NCBI GenBank assembly: GCA_963754285.1
Contig: CAVWFN010000007.1
Location: 496,001 to 560,000, forward strand
Length of the DNA stretch: 64,000 bases
Direction of reading: 5' to 3'
From: RYN-133 sp963754285
GTDB lineage: Bacteria > Actinomycetota > Actinomycetes > Mycobacteriales > Jatrophihabitantaceae
Shown: one piece after another, positions 34,832 to 43,005 of the stretch
How the letters are laid out: each line of letters begins with the position of its first letter
Numbering within the stretch: position 1 is the first letter of the stretch
Translations under genes and position numbers: made by a program
The notes under the pieces: generated by a model
Told to the model about the DNA's origin: nothing
The model's database searches: none
The model's input: only the letters and a program-made list of their open reading frames with translations

Positions 34832-35220
34832 CCCAGATCCTCGCGACCGAAGGCGAGCGGCAGCACGTCGATCATCGGCTTCGGTCCCTCGGACGTGTCG
34901 ACCATCAGGTCGGGGCCGCCGTGTTCCCACAGCAGCTGGCGGCAGCGCCCGCAGGGCATGATCACCGAGCCGTGGAAGTCGACGCACACGAACGCGACGA
35001 GCGAGCCACCACCGGACGCGTGCAGCGCCGAGACGAGCCCGCACTCGGCGCACAGCCCCAGCCCGTACGACGCGTTCTCGACGTTGCAGCCGACGACCAC
35101 ACGGCCGTCGTCGACGATGGCGGCGGCGCCGACAGGGAACTGCGAGTACGGCGCGTACGCCCGGCCCATCGCCTCGAGGGCGGCGCGGCGTAACGCCGGC
35201 CAGTCGATCTGTCGCGTCAT
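34828..35220 (-). CDS. cdd: Cytidine deaminase
   Basis: 130 residues, the usual size of the tetrameric type. Deaminates cytidine or deoxycytidine to uridine or deoxyuridine. Zinc site: CAECGLVSAL (Cys with catalytic Glu) and PCGRCRQLL (two Cys), all-cysteine ligands as in Gram-positive Cdd. The N-terminal AYAPYSQFPVGAAA is the substrate-binding signature, and VGCNVENASYGLGLCAE precedes the zinc site. It starts 7 bases after the permease stop and overlaps deoA. Confidence 0.95.
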   Translation of the reverse strand: MTRQIDWPALRRAALEAMGRAYAPYSQFPVGAAAIVDDGRVVVGCNVENASYGLGLCAECGLVSALHASGGGSLVAFVCVDFHGSVIMPCGRCRQLLWEHGGPDLMVDTSEGPKPMIDVLPLAFGREDLG

Positions 35221-35227
35221 CGGCGAT

Positions 35228-36538
35228 CTATCCCTTCACGTAGGGCTCGCCGTCGGCAGCGGGAGCCTGCACACGTCCGACGAAGCCCGCTACGGCGACC
35301 ACCGTCACGACGTACGGCGCCATGCTAAGGAACGCCGATGGAATGGTCACGGGCGGTGTCACTGCGGTGACCAGCGTCTGCAGTTCGTCGGTGAATCCGA
35401 ACAGCAGTGCAGCGGCAATCGCGCCGCGCGGGCTCCAGCGTCCGAAGATCACCGCGGCGAGCGCGATGAAGCCCTTGCCGGAGGAGATGTTCTCGTTGAA
35501 CGCGCCCGAGCCGCCGACGGTGAGTGCGGCGCCGGCCAGGCCGGCAATCAGGCCGCCGATCATCACGTTGCGGTACCGCGTGCCGCGCACGCGGATGCCG
35601 ACCGTGTCGGCGGCGCGCGGATGTTCACCGACCGCTCGTGTGCGCAGACCCCAGCGCGTGCGGAACAACCCGACGTCGATGACCACGATCAGCCCGTACG
35701 TCAGGTAGGTAATGATGTTCACGTCGAACAGTGCCTGACCGATGATCGGGATGTCCCCGAGCAGCGGAATCTTGATCGGCGACAACGTGTTGCCGGCGTT
35801 GTAGCTGTTCGGATCGGTCTGCATGAACGACTGGTAGCCCAGGTTGGTCAGACCGAGCGCGAACGCGTTGAGGACGACGCCGAGCACCACCTGGTTGACC
35901 AGGTACCGGATCGCGAACACCGCGAGCAGCACGGCGATCACCGCGCCGCCGAGCATCGCAGCGACGACGCCGATGCCGAGGTTCCCGGCGGACGAGGCGA
36001 ACAACGCCCCGGCGAACGCGCCGACCAGCATCTGGCCCTCGATGGCGACGTTGATGACGCCCGAGCGTTCACACACGATGCCGGCGAGCGCACCGAGGAT
36101 GAACGGCAGCGCAGACACGACCGTCTGCTGCACCATGCCGGTCAGGCCGAGCGGGTTGGTCGGGTCGCCGGTGGCCATCCAGCACAAGAAGGCAAGCACG
36201 AACAAGAACGCCGAGACACCGAGCGCCGTGTGCCACCACACCCGCCGATAGCCGACCGCGATCTGGCCGACGCCGAGCGCGACGACGATGACGCCCATGA
36301 CCATGGCCGCCCCGCCGCCCGGGAAGCGCATGATCGGGATCTGGTACTTGTCGAAGGCCTGCGAGACCTGGAACGCGGCCTCGCCGTTCTTGGCACCGAG
36401 ACCCCACGCAAAGAAGATCACCAGGCCGGTGACGATCAACCCGACACCGCGAAGCAGGCGTGTCCGCGGCGAGACCGTCGGTTCGACGACGTCGTGGGTG
36501 ACGACCAGTTCTTCGTCCTCAGCAACAGCGGCGGTCAT
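35228..36538 (-). CDS. Nucleoside ABC transporter permease 2
   Basis: 436 residues from the ATG at 36538 (ATGA overlap with the partner permease); the longer open frame is antisense-like. About ten hydrophobic helices. Motifs of the BPD_transp_2 / YufQ family: ALPFILGALAGIVCERSGVINVAIEGQMLVGAFAGAL, GVVLNAFALGLTN and RTRAVGEHPRAADTVGIRV (the EAA-like coupling loop). The N-terminus has an acidic cytoplasmic tail and two extra helices. With the other permease, the two-domain ATPase and the BMP lipoprotein it forms a nucleoside importer. Confidence 0.9.
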   Translation of the reverse strand: MTAAVAEDEELVVTHDVVEPTVSPRTRLLRGVGLIVTGLVIFFAWGLGAKNGEAAFQVSQAFDKYQIPIMRFPGGGAAMVMGVIVVALGVGQIAVGYRRVWWHTALGVSAFLFVLAFLCWMATGDPTNPLGLTGMVQQTVVSALPFILGALAGIVCERSGVINVAIEGQMLVGAFAGALFASSAGNLGIGVVAAMLGGAVIAVLLAVFAIRYLVNQVVLGVVLNAFALGLTNLGYQSFMQTDPNSYNAGNTLSPIKIPLLGDIPIIGQALFDVNIITYLTYGLIVVIDVGLFRTRWGLRTRAVGEHPRAADTVGIRVRGTRYRNVMIGGLIAGLAGAALTVGGSGAFNENISSGKGFIALAAVIFGRWSPRGAIAAALLFGFTDELQTLVTAVTPPVTIPSAFLSMAPYVVTVVAVAGFVGRVQAPAADGEPYVKG

Positions 36539-37803
36539 CCGTTCCACCCCTTCGCGAGTTGGCCGACGCCGGCACCGCCACCGCGACCGCGCAGCCGGAA
36601 GATCCCGCGCACCAACGCCGGTGCAGCGATGAACAGCACCATGACCGGCTCGATGACCGACACGACGTCCGGTGGCGTCGAGGTGTAGCTCGAGATCGCC
36701 AGACCACCCGCGCGGAACGCGCCGAACAGCAGGCCGGCGAGCACCGTCCCCATCGGTTTCCCTCGGCCCAGCAGGGCCACGGTGATCGCATCGAAGCCGA
36801 GGCCGGCATCGACGTCCTGCGTCACGACGTGTCGGGTACCGAGCACCTGCGAGACACCGACCAACCCCGCGAGCGCGCCGGAGATGACCATGACGATGAC
36901 ATAGCTGCGTTCGATCTTCATGCCCGCCGTGCGTGCCGCGAATGCGTTGGCGCCGACGGCCTTCAGCGTGAAACCGAGTGTCGAGCGCGACAGCAACCAC
37001 CAGCAGCCGATCGCGGCGAGGATCGCCAGGATGATGCCTGCGTGCAGGTCCTCGAACAGGACGGGCAGCTGCGCGTTGCGATCGATGAAGCTCGAGGTCG
37101 CTTCGGTCGAATGCGGTGCCTGGTAGCCGTTGAGGCCGAGCAGGTAGCCGAGGAAGTAGTACGCGACGTAGTTGAGCATGATCGTCGTGATGACTTCATG
37201 CGCGCCCGTGCGCGCTTTGAGCACGCCGACCAGGCCGCCCCAGATCGCGCCGCCGATGATGCCCGCGATCAGCGCCACCAGCACGTGCAGCACGGACGGC
37301 AGGTGCCACGCGAAGCCGACGTAGCCGGCGCAGACCGCGCCCATGATGAGCTGGCCCTGGACGCCGATGTTGAACAGGCCCGCACGGAAGGCGACTCCGA
37401 CTGCGAGCCCGCCGAGGATCAGCGGCGCTGCATTTACCAGCGTGTCCGAGATCGGCAGGAAGATCGGCACGCCACCGTTGGAGTACAGCGAGTTGGTGTT
37501 GAAGATCGACCCGCGGAACAAGGCTGAATATGCAGCCGAGATGGCCGACCACGCGTCGCTGAACGTGTCGCCCGGATGTTGGAAGAAGTAGGTCGAGGCG
37601 TGCCGCGTCGGCGCGTCGGACACCGCGATCAAGATGGCGCCGAACACGAGCGCACAGATGAACGCCAACAGCGTCACGACCCACGTGCGTCCGTACAGAT
37701 AGGAATCCAACAGGCGGCGGCCGATCCCCGGCGTGCGCTCGGGACGGTCGTCGATCGATTCCGCCTCGGGAGCGGGTTCGTCGTTGTCGACGGTCGTACT
37801 CAT
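36535..37803 (-). CDS. Nucleoside ABC transporter permease 1
   Basis: 422 residues, about nine helices after an acidic cytoplasmic tail. Family motifs are APLILGGLAVGVAFRAGLFNIGVQGQLIMGAVCAGYVG, GAHEVITTIMLNYVAYY and FTLKAVGANAFAARTAGMKIERSYV (coupling loop). It matches the YufP-type permease that always pairs with YufQ-type. It overlaps the ATPase stop and the second permease start by four bases each, so the subunits are made together. Confidence 0.9.
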   Translation of the reverse strand: MSTTVDNDEPAPEAESIDDRPERTPGIGRRLLDSYLYGRTWVVTLLAFICALVFGAILIAVSDAPTRHASTYFFQHPGDTFSDAWSAISAAYSALFRGSIFNTNSLYSNGGVPIFLPISDTLVNAAPLILGGLAVGVAFRAGLFNIGVQGQLIMGAVCAGYVGFAWHLPSVLHVLVALIAGIIGGAIWGGLVGVLKARTGAHEVITTIMLNYVAYYFLGYLLGLNGYQAPHSTEATSSFIDRNAQLPVLFEDLHAGIILAILAAIGCWWLLSRSTLGFTLKAVGANAFAARTAGMKIERSYVIVMVISGALAGLVGVSQVLGTRHVVTQDVDAGLGFDAITVALLGRGKPMGTVLAGLLFGAFRAGGLAISSYTSTPPDVVSVIEPVMVLFIAAPALVRGIFRLRGRGGGAGVGQLAKGWNG

Positions 37804-39311
37804 GCGTCACCTCCGGATCCGGTCGCACCGGCCATCATGAGCCCGATCTCTTCAGCGCTCGTGTCCGCGCTGACCTCGCCGGCGATGCGACCGCGGTACA
37901 TGACCGCGATGCGGTCGGCCAACCCGAGCACCTCGTCCAGCTCGGTCGATACGAGCACCACTGCGGTCCCCTGATCACGCTCGGCGACGATGCGGCGGTG
38001 CACGAACTCCATCGAGCCGACGTCCAGGCCACGGGTGGGCTGGGCGACGATCAGCAGCTTGAGCGGACGGGACAGTTCGCGTGCCAGGACGACCTTTTGC
38101 TGGTTGCCGCCGGACAGCGTGCTCGCGGCCGCCGCGACAGCCGGTGGGCGCACGTCGAACTCTTCGACACGTTGCTTGGCGTTGCGTTCGATCTCGGCCA
38201 GGTTCAGGCTGCCGCGCGAGGCGAACGGTGCCTTGTCGTAGACGTCGAGCACGAGGTTCTGCGCGACCGAGAACGATCCGACCAACCCGTCGTGCAAACG
38301 GTCCTCGGGGACGTACCCGACGCCGAGGTCGAGCACGTCGTCGGTCGTCATTTCGGTCACCGACGATCCGGCGATCGAAATCGTGCCCGAGGTCGGAATC
38401 GTCAGGCCCACCAACGCTTCCGTGACCTCGGTCTGGCCGTTGCCCTGCACGCCGGCGATCGCGTAGATCTCGCCGCCGCGCACAGAGAAGCTGACGTCGT
38501 CGACCAGCACGACGCCGTTCGCGTCGACGACGCGCAGGTCGTGGACGTCCAGGACTGCATCGCCGGGTTCGGCCGGGTCCTTGTCGACCACGAGCTGGAC
38601 CGGGCGGCCGACCATCATGGCGGCGAGGTCGTTGGCGGACGCGGTGGGCTCGGCTGTCCCGACGACCTTGCCGCGGCGGATCACCGTGATCTTGTCGGCG
38701 ATCTGACGCACTTCGTTCAGCTTGTGGCTGATGAACACGATCGAGGTGCCGCCGTCGCGCAGCGAACGCATGACGGTGATGAGCTCTTCGGTCTCGCGCG
38801 GGGTCAGCACCGCGGTCGGCTCGTCCAGCACCAACAGGCGCGCGTCCCGCGCGAGCGCCTTGAGGATCTCGACGCGCTGCTGGACGCCGACGGGGAGGTC
38901 GGCGACGAGCGCGTCGGGCGGCACTTCGAGGCCGTACCGCTTCGAGATCGCGGCGACCTCGCGGCGGGCCTTGCGCCGGGCCAGGAAGCCGAGGCGTTGC
39001 TGCTCGTGCCCGAGCATGACGTTCTCGGTGACGGTGAAGACCGGGATGAGCATGAAGTGTTGGTGCACCATGCCGATGCCCGCTTTCATGGCATCGCCGG
39101 GGCCACGGAACACGACCGGCTTGTCATCGACGAGGATCTCGCCGCCGTCCGGCTCGTAGAGCCCGTAGAGCACGTTCATCAGCGTCGACTTGCCCGCGCC
39201 GTTCTCGCCGAGCAAGGCGTGGATCTCACCCGGTTCGACGACCAGGTCGACCGAGTCGTTCGCGATCAGCGGTCCGAAGCGTTTGGTGATGCCGCGCAGT
39301 TCGAGTTTCAC
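37800..39311 (-). CDS. Nucleoside ABC transporter ATP-binding protein (two domains)
   Basis: 503 residues with two ABC domains. Domain 1 (about 1-235): Walker A GENGAGKS, signature LPVGVQQRVEIL, Walker B LLVLDEPTAVLT. Domain 2 (about 255-503) is degenerate in the family-typical way: its P-loop reads GVQGNGQTE, lacking the lysine, and Walker B reads LLIVAQPTRGLD, but the signature LSGGNQQKV is intact. This asymmetry is normal in the sugar/nucleoside importer branch (YufO, NupB). It is separated from the BMP gene by a strong hairpin. Confidence 0.93.
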   Translation of the reverse strand: MKLELRGITKRFGPLIANDSVDLVVEPGEIHALLGENGAGKSTLMNVLYGLYEPDGGEILVDDKPVVFRGPGDAMKAGIGMVHQHFMLIPVFTVTENVMLGHEQQRLGFLARRKARREVAAISKRYGLEVPPDALVADLPVGVQQRVEILKALARDARLLVLDEPTAVLTPRETEELITVMRSLRDGGTSIVFISHKLNEVRQIADKITVIRRGKVVGTAEPTASANDLAAMMVGRPVQLVVDKDPAEPGDAVLDVHDLRVVDANGVVLVDDVSFSVRGGEIYAIAGVQGNGQTEVTEALVGLTIPTSGTISIAGSSVTEMTTDDVLDLGVGYVPEDRLHDGLVGSFSVAQNLVLDVYDKAPFASRGSLNLAEIERNAKQRVEEFDVRPPAVAAAASTLSGGNQQKVVLARELSRPLKLLIVAQPTRGLDVGSMEFVHRRIVAERDQGTAVVLVSTELDEVLGLADRIAVMYRGRIAGEVSADTSAEEIGLMMAGATGSGGDA

Positions 39312-39352
39312 GACAACGATTCCTTACCGGCGTGCAGTGCCGAAACGCACAG

Positions 39353-39385
39353 GGCGGGTGAGACCCGATGAGGGTCTCACCCGCC
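39353..39385 (-). terminator. Intercistronic hairpin between BMP gene and transporter genes
   Basis: A perfect 14-base stem (GGCGGGTGAGACCC and complement) with a five-base loop, 17 bases after the BMP stop and 41 bases before the ATPase start. It probably terminates or stabilises most BMP transcripts, so binding protein is made in excess over membrane subunits. A partial terminator is the usual explanation for such hairpins. Confidence 0.75.
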
Positions 39386-39401
39386 GCTGCTGGCCGAAAC
39401 G

Positions 39402-40541
39402 TCAGCCGGTTGGCTGGCTCGGCGAGGTGATCTTGATACTGCCGTTCTCGATGCCGGACTTGACCTGCGCGAGCTGGCTCACCAGCGTGCTCGGCACCTT
39501 CGACTGGAAGTCGTGGAACGGCGCCAGGCCGGTTCCACCGTTCTTCAGCGTGCCGACGTACGAGCCGGTGGGGAACTTCCCGGACGCCACCTGGTTGAGG
39601 TAGGTCTGCACCGAGGAGGTCAGGCCCTTCGTCACGCTCGTGATGAAGTACTTGCAGTACTGGGCGGCCGAGACGCAACCGTCGGTGTCGACCCAGATGA
39701 CGTTGGCGTGCCCGCCGCTGGCCTGCGCTGCAGCACCCGCGCCGAGACCCGCGCCACCGGCCACCGGGAAGATGATGTCCGCACCCTGGTTGATCAGGGT
39801 CTGGCTGATCTGCTTGCCCTTGTTCTGGTCGGTGAACGACTGCGAGAACTCGCCGCCCTTCTGGTCCTTCTCGGTCCATCCGAGCACCTGGACGTTCTTG
39901 TGGTTCTTCTGGTTGTAGTACTGCACGCCTTCCCAGAAGCCGTCCATGTAGATCGTCACCGGCGGGATGTTGAGACCGCCCCAGGTCGCGACCTTGCCGG
40001 TCTTCGACATCCCGGCAGCCAGGTAGCCACCGAGGAAGGCACCCTGCGCGGTGTTGAACTGGATGCCGTAGGAGTTCGGACCCTGCGACGGGGCGTCGAC
40101 CTCGGCGTAGTGCACCTTCGGGTTGGCCTTGGCGATCGCCTTGACGTTCGCCTCCATCAGGCCACCGACGGCGATGATCGGGTCGCAGCCCTTGCTCGTC
40201 TCGTTGCGCAGGTTCGGCGTGTAGTCGTTACCGGAGTTCGACGGGACGTAGCCGATCTTGATGTTCGGGTTCGCCTTGGCCGCGGCGGTCATGCCCGCGT
40301 AGGACGACTGGTTGAACGACTTGTCGTCGACGCCACCGGTGTCGAGCACCATGCAAGCGTTGATCGACTTTCCAGTCGTTGTCGTGGACGACGACTGCTG
40401 TGTCGTCGTGGACGAGGTGTTTCCGCCTGCTGTCGGGGCGGGCGTGTTGCCGCCGCCGTTGCTCTTGCTGCCGCACGCGGACAGGGTCAGCGCGACAGCG
40501 GCAACCCCTGCGATGACGGCGCTGGTACGCAAACCACGCAC
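39402..40541 (-). CDS. BMP-family nucleoside-binding lipoprotein
   Basis: 379 residues, GTG start with AAAGGAA six bases before it. Signal peptide ending in the lipobox LTLSAC, then a Gly/Thr/Ser linker to about residue 58. The binding domain shows VLDTGGVDDKSFNQSSYAGM (BMP signature), VGGLMEANVKAIAKANP, AAGMSKTGKVATWGGLNIPPVTIYMDGFWEGVQYYN and VIWVDTDGCVSAAQYCKYFITSVTK. BMP (PnrA-like) proteins capture nucleosides for the ABC transporter encoded just downstream. It starts the salvage operon. Confidence 0.93.
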   Translation of the reverse strand: MRGLRTSAVIAGVAAVALTLSACGSKSNGGGNTPAPTAGGNTSSTTTQQSSSTTTTGKSINACMVLDTGGVDDKSFNQSSYAGMTAAAKANPNIKIGYVPSNSGNDYTPNLRNETSKGCDPIIAVGGLMEANVKAIAKANPKVHYAEVDAPSQGPNSYGIQFNTAQGAFLGGYLAAGMSKTGKVATWGGLNIPPVTIYMDGFWEGVQYYNQKNHKNVQVLGWTEKDQKGGEFSQSFTDQNKGKQISQTLINQGADIIFPVAGGAGLGAGAAAQASGGHANVIWVDTDGCVSAAQYCKYFITSVTKGLTSSVQTYLNQVASGKFPTGSYVGTLKNGGTGLAPFHDFQSKVPSTLVSQLAQVKSGIENGSIKITSPSQPTG

Positions 40542-40691
40542 GATGATTTCCTTTCGAGAACCGGCCGACGTTCACGTCGGCGCTGGCATATCTGCGCCAC
40601 GGTATCGGTGCTGACGCCGCTGGCAAGGGGGCGGGCCAACACGCATCGCATCTCGTGACCGGTTCGTTGCCATCGCGAAGAGGTAGCGTCG
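40542..40691. promoter_or_regulatory. Divergent promoter region BMP operon / GGT gene
   Basis: 150 bases between outward-facing starts at 40541 and 40692. It must carry the main promoter of the nucleoside importer operon. No clear inverted repeat typical of DeoR/GntR-type nucleoside regulators was recognised. Confidence 0.4.
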
Positions 40692-42455
40692 ATGACCATG
40701 TTCACGACTCGTCCCGAATTGCGTGGCGACTTCGGGATGGTGTCCTCGACGCACTGGCTCGCCTCCGCCGCCGGGATGGCCCGGCTCGAGGCGGGCGGCA
40801 ACGCATTCGACGCGGCCGTGGCCGCCGGGTTCACCTTGCAGGTAGCTGAACCGCACCTGAACGGACCTGGCGGCGATCTTCCGTTGATCTTCGCCGGACC
40901 CGGCCGGAGACCGACCGTCCTCTGTGGTCAGGGCCCGGCGCCGCTCGGTGCCACTGTCGCCCACTTCCGCGACCTCGGCCTCGACCTGATCCCCGGGTCG
41001 GGGCTCCTGGCCGCGGCCGTCCCCGGCAGCACGGCTGCCTGGCTGACGCTGCTGCGCGATCACGGCACGGCCACCCTGCGCGATGTCCTCGAGCCGGCCA
41101 TCCACTACGCCACGCACGGCATCCCCGTCCTGCCGCAGATCGCAGCCACCATCGCGCGGGTGGCCGACCTGTTCCGCGAGCAGTGGCCGACCTCGGCGAA
41201 GGTTTTTCTCGGCGCCGACGAGTGGCTTCGCAACCCCGCCTGGGCCGACACGTTGCAGCGGCTCGTGCGCGAAGCCGAAGCCGCGAGCGCCGATCGAGAC
41301 GCGCAGATCCAGCACGCGCTCGATTCATGGCAGCGCGGCTTCGTGGCCGCCGAGATCGACGCGTTCGCCCGCACGCCGCTGTGGGACTCCTCCGGCGAAC
41401 GGCACGCCGGCGTGCTCACCGGCCAGGATCTGGCCGACTGGACGCCCGGCTACGAGCCGCCGGTCACCCTCGACTTCGATGGTCTGACCGTGTGCAAGAC
41501 GGGCCCGTGGGGACAGGGTCCGGTGCTGTTGCAGCAACTCTCACTGCTTGCCGGCTTCGACCTGACCCCGGGCACTGCCGACTTCGTCCACACGGTCGTC
41601 GAGTGCGCCAAACTCGCGTTCGCCGACCGGGAGGCGTGGTACGGCGACTCGCCGGAGGTGCCGATGGCGGGGTTGCTGGCCGACGAATACGCCGACTATC
41701 GCCGCACCCTTGTCGGCGAGGTGGCCGATGACCGGCTCCGTCCTGGCACGCCGTTCGGCCGGACCCCGACGCTGCCCGACCTCGTCCTCACCGCGGCCGA
41801 ACGGGCCGACACCGCCGACGAGTACGACCCGACCACGTCCGAGCCGACGGTGTCGCGCACCGGTGAGACCCGCGGCGACACGTGTCACGTGAGCGTGGCC
41901 GACCGATTCGGCAATCTGGTCTCGGCCACGCCGAGCGGTGGCTGGCTGCATTCGTCGCCGGTCATCCCGGCGCTCGGCTTTCCGCTGGGGACGCGCGTGC
42001 AGATGGCATGGCTGCAAGAAGGGCTGCCGAACACGCTGCGTCCCGGGTGCCGTCCGCGGACCACCCTCTCGCCGAGCCTGGCGCTGCGCGACGGTGTCGC
42101 GTCGCTGGCATTCGGGACGCCGGGCGGTGATCAGCAGGACCAATGGCAGCTGGGCTTCCTGCTCAACCACGTGCTCGGCGGCATGAACCTGCAGGAAGCG
42201 ATCGACGCGCCGGCGTTCCACACCACGCACTTCCCGAGCTCGTTCTATCCGCGCGAGGCGCATCCACGTCAGGTGGTGCTCGAGGAACGGTTCGGCCCGG
42301 ACGTGATCGCCGACCTGCGAGCCCGCGGCCACGAGGTCGTCGTCAGCGCGCCGTGGTCACTCGGGCGGATGTGCGCGGTCAGCCGTGACGCGGCCGGCAA
42401 GCTGAGCGCCGCCGCGAACCCCCGCGGGATGCAGGGGTACGCGGTCGGCCGCTGA
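40692..42455 (+). CDS. Gamma-glutamyltransferase family protein
   Basis: 587 residues, no signal peptide, so probably cytoplasmic. N-terminal half: MVSSTHWLASAAGMARLEAGGNAFDAAVAAGFTLQVAEPHLNGPGGD, the start of GGT-fold proteins. The autoprocessing Thr is expected in the segment GDTCHVSVADRFGNLVSATPSGGW (around residue 396), followed by NTLRPGCRPRTTLSPSLALRDG and FGTPGGDQQDQWQLGFLLNHV. Members cleave glutathione or related gamma-glutamyl or N-acylated compounds; the substrate here is unknown. It converges on the toxin-locus gene across two tandem hairpins. Confidence 0.85.
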   Translation: MTMFTTRPELRGDFGMVSSTHWLASAAGMARLEAGGNAFDAAVAAGFTLQVAEPHLNGPGGDLPLIFAGPGRRPTVLCGQGPAPLGATVAHFRDLGLDLIPGSGLLAAAVPGSTAAWLTLLRDHGTATLRDVLEPAIHYATHGIPVLPQIAATIARVADLFREQWPTSAKVFLGADEWLRNPAWADTLQRLVREAEAASADRDAQIQHALDSWQRGFVAAEIDAFARTPLWDSSGERHAGVLTGQDLADWTPGYEPPVTLDFDGLTVCKTGPWGQGPVLLQQLSLLAGFDLTPGTADFVHTVVECAKLAFADREAWYGDSPEVPMAGLLADEYADYRRTLVGEVADDRLRPGTPFGRTPTLPDLVLTAAERADTADEYDPTTSEPTVSRTGETRGDTCHVSVADRFGNLVSATPSGGWLHSSPVIPALGFPLGTRVQMAWLQEGLPNTLRPGCRPRTTLSPSLALRDGVASLAFGTPGGDQQDQWQLGFLLNHVLGGMNLQEAIDAPAFHTTHFPSSFYPREAHPRQVVLEERFGPDVIADLRARGHEVVVSAPWSLGRMCAVSRDAAGKLSAAANPRGMQGYAVGR

Positions 42456-42460
42456 CCCGC

Positions 42461-42578
42461 CTTTCCCCGCTGGTGCTCGGTTCGGCCGCGCCAAACCGAG
42501 CACGCGCGGGGAAACCTGCCGGGCTTTCCCCGCTGGTGCTCGGTTTGGACGCGCGAAAGCGAGCACGCGCGGGGAAAG
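42461..42578. repeat. Two tandem 55-bp hairpins between convergent genes (array D)
   Basis: Each copy pairs TTTCCCCGC-TG-GTGCTCGG with its complement across a short loop (left arms 42461-42482 and 42524-42546; right arms 42493-42515 and 42556-42578). The copies repeat with a 63-base period and differ at a few loop positions. It sits 5 bases past the GGT stop and 5 bases before the stop of the opposing gene, so it probably works as a bidirectional terminator. Confidence 0.85.
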
Positions 42579-42582
42579 CCGG

Positions 42583-43005
42583 TCAGGCGAACTCGGGGCC
42601 GACCTCACGCAGCGCGGACGCCACCGAGGCCAGCACCGGCTCGGGCAGCTGCATCTGCGCGGTCAGGTGCGAGTCGAAGGTCAGCCGCATGTCGCGCGCC
42701 AGCACGTCCATGCGCTGACCCACCACCTCGGCCGCCGGCTTGGCCGAGGGCGGCGCGTCGTCCAGCGGCACCGTCAGCGCGACGAGCGGCTGCAGCAGCC
42801 GATCGAACATGTCGGCATCGGCGCGTGCGACGACGGAAAGCAGGTCGTTCCAGTGCTTGTGCGCGAGGCCGGACAGGTACTCGCCGAACTCGCGTGCCTC
42901 GGTGTCGCTCGCCGTCGCGGCGATGGCGTCGATCGCGTCGACGATCGCGCGGGCCTCGGCGAGCAGCCGACGCACGTCGTCGTCACCTGGAATCGGTGCG
43001 GTCAT
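42583..43005 (-). CDS. Small helical protein, candidate immunity factor
   Basis: 140 residues from the ATG at 43005, which overlaps the stop of the toxin-like gene by four bases (ATGA). Predicted almost entirely helical and acidic: DDDVRRLLAEARAIVDAIDAI, EFGEYLSGLAHKHWNDLLSVVARADADMFDRLLQPLV, VVGQRMDVLARDMRLTFDSHL. No family was recognised. Its place directly after, and coupled to, a TNT-like toxin gene is the position of immunity genes in polymorphic toxin loci, including the partner of CpnT. The immunity role is an inference from position only. Confidence 0.6.
   Translation of the reverse strand: MTAPIPGDDDVRRLLAEARAIVDAIDAIAATASDTEAREFGEYLSGLAHKHWNDLLSVVARADADMFDRLLQPLVALTVPLDDAPPSAKPAAEVVGQRMDVLARDMRLTFDSHLTAQMQLPEPVLASVASALREVGPEFA

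Noticed and set aside
33491..36688. 1065-residue + strand frame opposite deoA, cdd and permease
   Set aside because: Antisense to three well-identified enzymes and transport genes.
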